Shown piece after piece: positions 32,817 through 40,401 of a stretch of 40,745 nucleotides of DNA (its first letter is position 1; each line of letters starts with the position of its first letter). The translations under genes and the position numbers were made by a program. The DNA is from Streptomyces carpinensis (GTDB lineage Bacteria > Actinomycetota > Actinomycetes > Streptomycetales > Streptomycetaceae): positions 1 to 40,745 of the forward strand of contig NZ_MUBM01000024.1 of the NCBI RefSeq assembly GCF_002154505.1, in the 5' to 3' direction. The notes under the pieces are model-generated. The model made no database searches. It was not told the DNA's origin and worked only from the letters and a program-made list of their open reading frames with translations.

Positions 32817-34646
32817 ATGACATCGATCGCACAACCGTTCGATCACGCCCCGGTCGTGCGCGTGGGCGCGGTTCCGGACGCGCAGATCCATTCGCTCCGG
32901 GAGCAGTTCATCTCCGACCCGCTCGCGACGGATCTGAGCAATCTGCGGCCCGTCATCGCTCGCTCCTGGCAACGCAGCCTCGCATGCAACGTCGGCACGA
33001 ATGCGAGCTTCCTCGAAGCGTCGGAACCGCGCGCCGACGAGCAGCTCCTGCTCGCGGCCGGGCCCGTGCTCACCTATCTCGAGCGGCTCAGCGTGGACAT
33101 CGGCGGGTCCGTCATACTGGCGGATGCCGATGGCACGCTCGCCGTATACCGAGGCGATCTCGGCGAGCGCCGCAAGGCGGAGCGCATCTTCCCGACTCTC
33201 GGGGGCCGCTTCAGCGAGGACGTCGCGGGGACCAACTCCGACGGCACCGTGCTGGAGGAAGGCTCAGCGGTACAGGTCTGGGGCCCGGAACACTTCAACG
33301 AAGCGCTGCAGAACAGCTACTGCACGTCGGTGCCGATCCGGGATCCTCTGCGCCGCTCGATCCGCGGCGTTCTCAGCCTCATGCTTCCCGAACACATCGC
33401 TCGCGACACGGATCCGCGGTCGGTACTGATGACTGTGCACGGCGCGGCCGCCGACATCACACAGCGGCTCGCCGACCGGCTCGTGGCTCGCGAGCAGGCG
33501 CTCATGTCGGAGTACGTGCGCGAGGCGCGCAAGCGGGGTGCCGAGGCGGTCATCGCCATGGATGAGAGTACGACGATCGCCAGTCGCCAGGCGCTCAGCA
33601 TGCTCGATCAGAGCGACTTCTCCGTCTTGTCGGCGATGGCGCGAGAAGCAAAGCGGGGCGAGCCGACGCAGCATCGGATCAACGTGAGCGCGGGGCACGA
33701 GGTCCTCCTGCAGATTCGGCCGATGGAGCTTCCCGAGTTCGGCTCCAGAGGCGCAGCCATCATGCGCGTGCAGGTGCCGCGTGAGGAACGCCGGCGCGCT
33801 CTGCCGGGCGCCACGTCGGTGCCGCAGGTCGAGTCCTTCGAGGGGATGATCGGCACAAGCCGCTCGCTGCGACGTGCATTGGACGCGGCGAGCACCGCGG
33901 CGAGTCGACGCATGCCAGCGTACATCGTCGGTGAGACGGGCACGGGGAAGAAGAGCCTGGGACAGGCGATCGCATACCGGATGTCCGACGAGGTCGTCGT
34001 CTTCGATTTCGCTCGGGAGAGACACTCCGCCGACGTGATCGAGGAGATGGACGCCGCGCTCGCACGAGGCGAGGCCGCCGTGTTGCACCGCGTCGAGCGC
34101 GCCTCCGCACCCGTCCGCGATGAGCTCGCGGCTCTTCTCAAGATCCTGGAGCAGCCGCAGCTCGTCCTGACCGTGGGCCACGTCTCCGATGAGATCTTGC
34201 CGATTCTGTCCGGTTTGCGCGGTATCGAAGTGTCCATGCCCGCATTGCGCGACCGTAGGAGCGACATCCCTGAGCTGACGGAGCACTTCCTGCGCAACAG
34301 CGATGGTCATGTGCGTCGGCTCTCCACGAAGCTTCGCGACGCGCTCGTCGCGGCGGACTGGCCGGGCAACGTCGGTCAGCTGCGTGAGCTCGTCGAGTCG
34401 ATCTCGTCGCGGGCGGAACTGGAGGAGGCGCGGCTCGCCGATCTCACGGATGTGCAGCTGCGAGCTCTGAACACTGCTCGACTCACGCGGCTCGAGGAGG
34501 TCGAGCTGCAGCAGATCCGAAGCGCTCTCGCCGAAGCGGGCGGGAATCGCGTGAAGGCGTCTGCGCTGCTCGGCATCGGCCGCTCGACGCTGTACCGCAA
34601 GATCGAGGCGTACAAGGGACGCGGGTTCAATCTCGACCTCGGCTAG
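32817..34646 (+). CDS. GAF-AAA-Fis (AcoR/DhaR-like) transcriptional activator of the island
   Basis: 609 residues: an N-terminal region, a GAF-like sensor domain (~65-200), a central AAA+ domain with Walker A GETGTGKKSL (~375-384), and a C-terminal Fis HTH (LAEAGGNRVKASALLGIGR, STLYRKIEAY). The GAFTGA loop that contacts sigma54 is absent, and where Walker B (LFLDE) should be the text is AVLHRVERA without acidic residues. It is therefore probably not a sigma54-type ATPase. Streptomycetes and their relatives are not known to use sigma54. It probably binds the five palindromes; site d upstream makes an autoregulatory loop. AGGAGGG precedes the start. Confidence 0.88.
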   Translation: MTSIAQPFDHAPVVRVGAVPDAQIHSLREQFISDPLATDLSNLRPVIARSWQRSLACNVGTNASFLEASEPRADEQLLLAAGPVLTYLERLSVDIGGSVILADADGTLAVYRGDLGERRKAERIFPTLGGRFSEDVAGTNSDGTVLEEGSAVQVWGPEHFNEALQNSYCTSVPIRDPLRRSIRGVLSLMLPEHIARDTDPRSVLMTVHGAAADITQRLADRLVAREQALMSEYVREARKRGAEAVIAMDESTTIASRQALSMLDQSDFSVLSAMAREAKRGEPTQHRINVSAGHEVLLQIRPMELPEFGSRGAAIMRVQVPREERRRALPGATSVPQVESFEGMIGTSRSLRRALDAASTAASRRMPAYIVGETGTGKKSLGQAIAYRMSDEVVVFDFARERHSADVIEEMDAALARGEAAVLHRVERASAPVRDELAALLKILEQPQLVLTVGHVSDEILPILSGLRGIEVSMPALRDRRSDIPELTEHFLRNSDGHVRRLSTKLRDALVAADWPGNVGQLRELVESISSRAELEEARLADLTDVQLRALNTARLTRLEEVELQQIRSALAEAGGNRVKASALLGIGRSTLYRKIEAYKGRGFNLDLG

Positions 34647-34679
34647 CGCGGATCCGCATGTCGCCGATGCGTGACAGGG

Positions 34680-34696
34680 TGCCCCAACATGGCACA
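34680..34696 (+). promoter_or_regulatory. operator site e (island palindrome), permease promoter
   Basis: TGCCCCA-ACA-TGGCACA: the arms match the consensus at 6 of 7 positions each and remain largely complementary. GAGGAT begins 22 nt downstream (34719-34724), the same offset as at the other copies. It lies 33 bp after the regulator stop. Confidence 0.6.
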
Positions 34697-34853
34697 GTCC
34701 CGGGGCGGGTGCGGCGCTGAGGATCACATGAAGCCGCTCTGGGTGGGAGCGGTGAACATCGGATCGCGCCGCCGTCACCTACGGGTGCGGTGGGCCCAGC
34801 ACACATCCGGTGAGTGTCAGCGTCGACCGCGCTCGCCCGCGAGGAGCAAGCAT

Positions 34854-36332
34854 ATGAATGACAATCCGAAGACCAAAACGGTCCCGTCGCCCGAGCGCGT
34901 CGACGACCACGACGTCAGCCCGGCGGGGAGCTATCAGCTTCGCGGTCGGATGGGGACTGTGGGGCTCCTGTTCACGGTACTCGCATTCACCGCGCCGCTC
35001 GGCGTGGTGTTCGGCTTCGTCTCCGTGAATATCTCCTTCGGTATCGGCGTCCCGATCGCATTCATCGCCGTCGCGGTCCTGATGGCGCTCTTCGCGGCAG
35101 GGTTCACGGCGATGACCAAGGCAGTGCCGCGCGCAGGCGCCTTCTACACCTACATTCGCGAGGGGCTCGGACGCCCGGCCGGCCTCGGCGGGTCGTTCCT
35201 GGCGCTCGTGACGTACGGCTTCAACGTGGTGTCGTGCATCGTCGTCTCCGGGATCTCGGTCAACAACCTCCTGCGCGCCTTCGCAACCGGCCTCGACACC
35301 CCGTGGTGGCTGTGGAGCCTCATCATGTTCGCCGCGGCGTGGATCCTCAGCTACTTCAGCGTGGAGCTATCGGCGAAGGTGCTCTCGGTGATCCTCGTCA
35401 TCGAGGTCACGGTCGTGTCGATCTTCGACATCGTGATGTTCGTCAACGGCGGCCCGGAGGGGAACTCCGTCGAACCGTGGAACCCGGCGAACCTCATCAC
35501 GCCGTCGATCGGCGTGCTACTGCTCTTCAGCATCGGCGTGTTCAATGGCTTCGAGGCGACCGCCGTCTATCGCGACGAGGTGCGAAAGCCGAGCGTGACG
35601 ATTCCGCGCGCCACGTTCATCGCCGTCATCTTTCTCGGTGTGTTCTACGCGATCTCCGCGTACGGCCTGATCCTCTCCGCGGGCACATCGAACGCTGTCG
35701 ACGTCGCGGCCGGCGATCCCGCGGCGATGATGCCGAACGCGCTCATCCAGTACCTCGGCGTCTGGGCCAACCAGATCGTCTCGGTCCTCATCGTCACCAG
35801 CTACTTCGCCTCCGGGCTGTCGCTGCAGAACATCCTGTCGCGGTACACCCACTCGCTCGCCGTCGACGGGATCTTCCCCCGCTCGATCGCCAAGGTCCAC
35901 GACAAGCACGGCTCGCCGCACCGTGCGGCTGTCACTGTGGGCGCTGTGCTGCTCATCGTCATGATCGTGCTCATCGCAAAGGGGGGCGACCCGAACGGCC
36001 TGTATGCCGCGGCCGCTGGCGTCGCCTTCTACGGCATGCTCCTTCTGCTCGCATTCACCGCGATCGCGATCATCGTGTACTTCCGTCGCAATTCGCACGG
36101 CATCTCGTTCTGGCGCACGCTCATCGCTCCGACCGTCGCCCTGATCGGAATCGGCTTCGCCCTCATCACGGCGTCGTTCAACATGGAGCTGCTCGTCACG
36201 GGCGGGCCGGTCCTGCTGACGATCCTCCTGCTGATCCCGTATCTGTCGATCATCGTCGGCGTGATCACGGCGGTCGTCCTTCGCCGCCGTAACCCCGACA
36301 CCTACCAGCGCATCGGTCGTGCGGTCGACTGA
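34854..36332 (+). CDS. APC-superfamily amino acid/amine permease
   Basis: 492 residues with about twelve TM segments, beginning after a ~40-residue hydrophilic N-terminus. TM1 holds FTAPLGVVFGFVSVN, and AVPRAGAFYTYIREGLGRP is the consensus amphipathic loop of amino acid-polyamine-organocation permeases. TM6 has FNGFEATAVYRDEVRKP. The ATG at 34854 follows GAGGAG by seven bases; an in-frame ATG at 34728 would start almost at the predicted promoter. It probably imports the amine- or amino-acid-like pathway substrate. The 2-hydroxyacid dehydrogenase gene follows after 51 bp. Confidence 0.9.
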   Translation: MNDNPKTKTVPSPERVDDHDVSPAGSYQLRGRMGTVGLLFTVLAFTAPLGVVFGFVSVNISFGIGVPIAFIAVAVLMALFAAGFTAMTKAVPRAGAFYTYIREGLGRPAGLGGSFLALVTYGFNVVSCIVVSGISVNNLLRAFATGLDTPWWLWSLIMFAAAWILSYFSVELSAKVLSVILVIEVTVVSIFDIVMFVNGGPEGNSVEPWNPANLITPSIGVLLLFSIGVFNGFEATAVYRDEVRKPSVTIPRATFIAVIFLGVFYAISAYGLILSAGTSNAVDVAAGDPAAMMPNALIQYLGVWANQIVSVLIVTSYFASGLSLQNILSRYTHSLAVDGIFPRSIAKVHDKHGSPHRAAVTVGAVLLIVMIVLIAKGGDPNGLYAAAAGVAFYGMLLLLAFTAIAIIVYFRRNSHGISFWRTLIAPTVALIGIGFALITASFNMELLVTGGPVLLTILLLIPYLSIIVGVITAVVLRRRNPDTYQRIGRAVD

Positions 36333-36383
36333 GCAGACCGCCATCTCACATGCCTGTCTCATCTTCGCTAAAGGAGCCATCCC

Positions 36384-37325
36384 GTGCCCGACACCGCCAC
36401 GCTGCTTATCACGCCGCACCAGTTCCCCGATCTGGAGCGAGAGAAGCGTCTTGCCGACGAGTTCGGTCTCGAACTCGTGGTCGCAGGCGACCAACAGGAG
36501 CTCACCGCCGCGATGCCACATGCGCGAATCGTCATGGTGACCCCCTACGGTCGCGTCGGCGCAGCGGAGTTCGCAGCGATGGAAGGGTGCATCGGGGTGG
36601 TGAGGTACGGGATCGGCTACGACAACATCGATGTGTCGGCTGCGAAAGAAGCCGGTGTGCCGGTGAGCATCGTGCCCGATGCCTCGACGGAGGAAGTCGC
36701 ATCCCACGCCTTCGCGCTGGGGCTGGCTCTCACACGTCGGATCCCCGCGGGGCAGGCCGCGATCTCGGCGGGGAAGTGGGCGGGCGCGGTCCCCGCGGAC
36801 CTTCCAGTTCTGAGCAAGCTGCAGGTCGGCGTTGTCGGTATGGGTCGTATCGGTCGCCACGTCGCGCGCTGGTGGTCTGCCGTGGGCGCCGATGTGAAGG
36901 CGTACGATCCGATCGCTCAATTCGACGATGTCGCGTCGGCGCCGGTCGACGAGATCATCCAGTCGAGCGATGTGATCACGCTACACGTACCGCTGAACGA
37001 TGAGACGCACCACATGATCTCGCGCGACTCGATCGCACGTATGCGCCGGGGCGCTGTCGTCGTCAACGTGTCGCGTGGCGGTCTCATAGATGAAAAGGCG
37101 CTGGCAGATGCCTTGCGCGATGGGCATCTCGGTGGCGCTGGACTCGACGTCTTCGAGAGCGAGCCGCTCGCAGCGGATAACCCGCTTCGAGACGCACCCA
37201 ACACGTTCCTGACGCCGCACTCGGCCTGGAAGTCGCGGTCGTCGCTCTCGGCGCTGCAGGACGGCGCGGTCCGCCGCTCTCGCAATCTGCTCGGCGGTGA
37301 GGAGCCTCCTGACCGCGTCGCGTGA
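36384..37325 (+). CDS. D-isomer-specific 2-hydroxyacid dehydrogenase (CtBP-like)
   Basis: 313 residues. The NAD-binding motif is VVGMGRIGRHVARWW with Asp in VKAYDP at the end of beta2. The catalytic triad is Arg in VVNVSRGGLID, Glu in DVFESEPLAADNPL and His in NTFLTPHSAWKS. It interconverts a 2-keto acid and a D-2-hydroxy acid using NAD(H). The GTG start has AAAGGAG seven bases upstream. It is the last gene of the island, followed 27 bp later by a strong terminator. FAH-type cleavage often yields pyruvate or another 2-keto acid, which would be a plausible substrate. Confidence 0.92.
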   Translation: MPDTATLLITPHQFPDLEREKRLADEFGLELVVAGDQQELTAAMPHARIVMVTPYGRVGAAEFAAMEGCIGVVRYGIGYDNIDVSAAKEAGVPVSIVPDASTEEVASHAFALGLALTRRIPAGQAAISAGKWAGAVPADLPVLSKLQVGVVGMGRIGRHVARWWSAVGADVKAYDPIAQFDDVASAPVDEIIQSSDVITLHVPLNDETHHMISRDSIARMRRGAVVVNVSRGGLIDEKALADALRDGHLGGAGLDVFESEPLAADNPLRDAPNTFLTPHSAWKSRSSLSALQDGAVRRSRNLLGGEEPPDRVA

Positions 37326-37351
37326 CGTTCGACCGCCGCGTCGGCTGATTC

Positions 37352-37390
37352 GACTGTGCCCCGAGAGCGTCTTGCTCTCGGGGCACAGTC
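37352..37390 (+). terminator. very strong stem-loop terminator (right island end)
   Basis: The 17-bp arms gactgtgccccgagagc (37352-37368) and gctctcggggcacagtc (37374-37390) pair perfectly around gtctt. It closes the permease-dehydrogenase unit and coincides with the end of the island. Confidence 0.9.
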
Positions 37391-37391
37391 A

Positions 37392-37600
37392 TCACGGCTC
37401 GGGACTGAAGGCCCGCCGAAGAACGTCCATGCGGTGGACATGGCCATACAGGGCATGAAACCGACGTTCAGATTCTTGCTTGGCACAGCGGTACAGCGTC
37501 CACTGCAAGGCTCGGACCTTGTCCGAAGGACGGCCACCCGGTCCGGCGGGGTCCTCCTCCCCGCGGGCGGACCTTGTGTCGTCGACGGGTGAAATGAGGT
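37392..37600 (-). pseudogene. N-terminal fragment of a group II intron reverse transcriptase/maturase
   Basis: The reverse strand reads KVRALQWTLYRCAKQESERR then FHALYGHVHRMDVLRRAF, the N-terminal region of LtrA-type maturases (LQxxLYRAAKxxPxRRFHALYDKVxRxDVLxxAW). It diverges after RRAF, at ~37405, and stops at 37392. The reverse-transcriptase core (YADD) is missing. The break coincides with the island's right edge, so the island, or the event that brought it, cut this gene. Confidence 0.65.
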
Positions 37601-37675
37601 TCTGGATCACTTTTGGTGCCAGAGCCACGGAGGGTCGCGGCGGCGTCCCGGACCTCGGCGACTGCCCGGAGTCGC

Positions 37676-38218
37676 TCAGACCCGGCCGGGTGCCGGCGGG
37701 CGCAGACGGTCCCTGATCACGCGTACCGCCGACTCGGCGTTGTCCACGGTGATCGTGAACGTGTGGCCGTCCCACAGGCGCAGCACGACGCCCTCGCCAC
37801 GGCGTACGACGACCGCGGTGCCCTTCTCGGGCCGCCAGCGGTAGCCCCAGCCGCCCCAGTGGCGCGGGGTGACGTGGGGGACGAACTCGGCGCCCGCCAC
37901 ATGGGCGAGCGGGATGCGCCGGCGCGGCAGGCCGATGTGGCCGCAGCGCACCTCCAGAGTCTCCTTGTCGACCTTGAGCGCGACGTGGACGAAGGCGAGG
38001 GTGCCGAAGAGGACCAGCAGCCCGGCGGCGATACAGCCCACGACGGACATCACCAGCGGGGCGATCCCGGAGCTCCAGGCCGAGTCGACGGCCAGTTCGA
38101 TGCCGAGCGCCAGGCAGGCGGCGCCGACGAGCGCCAGCAGCCACTGGAAGCGATTGGTGGCGCGGCCCGTCCAGACCTCGGGGTGCGACCCGTCCTCGCT
38201 GCGGGATTGGTCCCTCAT
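37676..38218 (-). CDS. PH-like domain membrane protein
   Basis: 180 residues. Two TM segments (WLLALVGAACLALGIELAV; PLVMSVVGCIAAGLLVLFG) are followed by a small beta-rich cytoplasmic domain (LEVRCGHIGLPRRRIPLAHV, GVVLRLWDGHTFTITVDN) typical of bacterial PH-domain proteins. The ATG at 38218 (MRDQSRSED) is preferred over 38290, although its ribosome-binding site is weak. The function is not known. Codon use is again streptomycete. Confidence 0.75.
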   Translation of the reverse strand: MRDQSRSEDGSHPEVWTGRATNRFQWLLALVGAACLALGIELAVDSAWSSGIAPLVMSVVGCIAAGLLVLFGTLAFVHVALKVDKETLEVRCGHIGLPRRRIPLAHVAGAEFVPHVTPRHWGGWGYRWRPEKGTAVVVRRGEGVVLRLWDGHTFTITVDNAESAVRVIRDRLRPPAPGRV

Positions 38219-38323
38219 GTCAACGAGGTTACCCAGGTTTCGTCCGGCGGGTAGCGCGTCGCACACGGGGAGTGTTCCACTCCGGCTCATTCGTGCCGGG
38301 TGTGTCCTGCGGGTGACCTTGGC

Positions 38324-39109
38324 TCAGCGGGCGGGGATGGCGGCCTGGAGGAGGCGGCCTTCCGCGTACGCCAGGGCCGGCGCGGGCAGTGCGCCCTCCC
38401 GTCCGTTGAGCAGCACTGTGACAGTGCCGTCGGCAGGGGCCTGCGGCTCGGGCCGGGCACCGATCCGGCGCAGGGCCTGGGCGGCGACGGCCCCCGCCGA
38501 GCCGTGCAGGACCAGCGGCGGGCGGTCCGGCCGCTGCACGGCGGCCCGGATGCGCTCGGCGACCAGCTCGTAGTGGGTGCAGCCCAGGACGACGGTCGTC
38601 ACGTTCTCGGGGGTCAGCCCGGCGGCGGCGGTGACGGCCTCGTCGATCGCCGCCTGGTCCGCGTGCTCCACGGCCTCCGCCAGGCCCCAGCAGGGCACCT
38701 CCGTGACCGGCACGCCGTCGGCGAAGTCACGGATGAGCCCCTGCTGGTAGGGGCTGCCGGTGGTGGCGGGCGTCGCCCAGATGGCGACGGGACCGCCGCC
38801 CGCGGCGGCCGGCTTGATCGCGGGTACCGTGCCGATGACCGGCAGGTCCGGTTCGAGGCGGTCCCGCAGGGTGGTCAGCGCGTGCACGGTGGCGGTGTTG
38901 CAGCCGACGATCAGGGCCTCCGGGCCGTGGGCGGCGGCGGCCTCGGCGACGGCCACCGCGCGCGCGGTGAGGTCCTCCGGAGTGCGTGGACCCCAGGGCA
39001 TGCCCGCGGGGTCCAGGGAGAGCACCAGATCTGCGTCGGGTCGCAGGCGCCGCACCGCGGCGGTGGCCGCCAGCAGCCCGATTCCGGAGTCCATGAGCGC
39101 GATCTTCAC
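38324..39109 (-). CDS. aspartate/glutamate racemase-family protein
   Basis: 261 residues of the MurI-type fold. The family motifs are MDSGIGLLAA with the first Asp, VGCNTATVHAL with catalytic Cys, and VVLGCTHYELV with the second Cys and His. A glutamate racemase would supply D-Glu for peptidoglycan, but Streptomyces carry more than one family member, so it may be a paralogue. It starts at a GTG with a weak Shine-Dalgarno sequence and is divergent from the glycosyltransferase gene. Confidence 0.85.
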   Translation of the reverse strand: MKIALMDSGIGLLAATAAVRRLRPDADLVLSLDPAGMPWGPRTPEDLTARAVAVAEAAAAHGPEALIVGCNTATVHALTTLRDRLEPDLPVIGTVPAIKPAAAGGGPVAIWATPATTGSPYQQGLIRDFADGVPVTEVPCWGLAEAVEHADQAAIDEAVTAAAGLTPENVTTVVLGCTHYELVAERIRAAVQRPDRPPLVLHGSAGAVAAQALRRIGARPEPQAPADGTVTVLLNGREGALPAPALAYAEGRLLQAAIPAR

Positions 39110-39166
39110 CCGGCCACGATAGACGATCCCCTCGTGACGGCCGGTCGGGTGGGGCAGACTGCGGGG

Positions 39167-40348
39167 GTGAGCGTGATCGTGTGGACCGCCGTCGCATCAC
39201 TCGCCGCCTGGCTGTGGCTGCTGCTCTGCCAGGGCTTCTTCTGGCGTACGGACGTCAGACTGCCGCCCGGGGCGGATCCGGCGCCGGACGACTGGCCGGC
39301 CGTCTGCGTCGTGGTGCCCGCGCGGGACGAGGCCGCCGTGCTCGGCGGGAGCCTTCCGTCGCTGCTCGCCCAGGCGTACCCGGGTCGGGCGGAGGTCTTC
39401 CTCGTCGACGACGGCAGCTCCGACGGCACCGGTGAACTGGCCCGCGAGCTGGCGCGGCGCGTCGGCGGGCTGCCGCTGACGGTGAGCTCGCCGGGCGAGC
39501 CGCCCGCGGGGTGGACGGGCAAGCTGTGGGCCGTGAAGCACGGTATCGGCCTGGCACGCGCGCGTGGCCCCGAGTACCTGCTGCTGACGGACGCCGACAT
39601 CGCCCACGCCCCGGACAGCCTGCGCCGTCTGGTGGCGGCGGCACGCGCGGGGGGCTTCGACGTCGTCTCGCAGATGGCCCGGCTGCGCGTGGAGTCGCTG
39701 TGGGAGCGGCTCGTCGTACCGGCGTTCGTCTACTTCTTCGCGCAGCTGTACCCCTTCCGTCGGATCGGCCGCAGGGGTGGGCGGACGGCGGCGGCCGCGG
39801 GCGGCTGCGTGCTGCTGCGCGCCGAGACGGCCGAGCGGGCGCGGATCCCGGACGCGATCCGGCACGCGGTGATCGACGACGTGGCCCTCGCCCGGGCCGT
39901 CAAGGGCAGCGGCGGGCACATCTGGCTGGGCCTGGCCGAGCGGGTGGACAGCGTGCGCCCGTATCCGCGCCTGCACGACCTGTGGCGGATGGTCTCGCGC
40001 AGCGCCTACGCGCAACTGCGCCACAGTCCGCTGCTGCTGCTCGGCACGGTCGCCGGGCTGGCGCTGGTGTACCTGGTGCCTCCGGTGGCGCTGGTCGCGG
40101 GCCTGGCGGCGGGCGCCGGGGCGGCGGCACTGGCCGGTGGCGCGGCGTGGGTGGTGATGACGGCGACGTACGTGCCGATGCTGCGCTACTACCGCCAGCC
40201 GCTGTGGCTCGCTCCGCTGCTGCCGTGCACGGCGTTCCTCTATCTGCTGATGACGGTGGACTCGGCGGTGCAGCACTACCGGGGCCGGGGTGCGGCCTGG
40301 AAGGGCCGCACCTACGCGCGTCCGGACGCCATTTCCGAGGAGGGCTGA
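39167..40348 (+). CDS. family 2 glycosyltransferase, HpnB-like (hopene-associated)
   Basis: 393 residues. An N-terminal TM segment is followed by a GT-A domain with VVVPARDEAAVLGGSLPSLL, FLVDDGSSDGT (nucleotide Asp) and LLLTDADIAH (DxD). It also has PPAGWTGKLWAVKHGI, AAAAGGCVLLRAE and VIDDVALARAVK, all in the arrangement of HpnB. Two or more TM segments close the protein. HpnB homologues occur near hopanoid genes and their reaction is not firmly established. The GTG at 39167 was chosen as the first codon giving the TM start; GTG 39173 is possible. Confidence 0.8.
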   Translation: MSVIVWTAVASLAAWLWLLLCQGFFWRTDVRLPPGADPAPDDWPAVCVVVPARDEAAVLGGSLPSLLAQAYPGRAEVFLVDDGSSDGTGELARELARRVGGLPLTVSSPGEPPAGWTGKLWAVKHGIGLARARGPEYLLLTDADIAHAPDSLRRLVAAARAGGFDVVSQMARLRVESLWERLVVPAFVYFFAQLYPFRRIGRRGGRTAAAAGGCVLLRAETAERARIPDAIRHAVIDDVALARAVKGSGGHIWLGLAERVDSVRPYPRLHDLWRMVSRSAYAQLRHSPLLLLGTVAGLALVYLVPPVALVAGLAAGAGAAALAGGAAWVVMTATYVPMLRYYRQPLWLAPLLPCTAFLYLLMTVDSAVQHYRGRGAAWKGRTYARPDAISEEG

Positions 40349-40379
40349 CCGCTCACCGGCGGCCTGCCACCGGCCTCGG

Positions 40380-40401
40380 CCGGCCGCTCACTTGCGGCCG
40401 G
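40380..40401. terminator. stem-loop at convergent gene ends
   Basis: The 8-bp arms ccggccgc and gcggccgg surround tcactt. It overlaps the TerD stop codon and lies 32 bp after the glycosyltransferase stop. Confidence 0.4.

Noticed and set aside
37352..37390. Similarity of the terminator arms (tgtgccccg) to the island operator
   Set aside because: The spacing and arm sequence do not fit the 17-bp N3 palindrome, and it lies after the last gene; it is better explained as a terminator.
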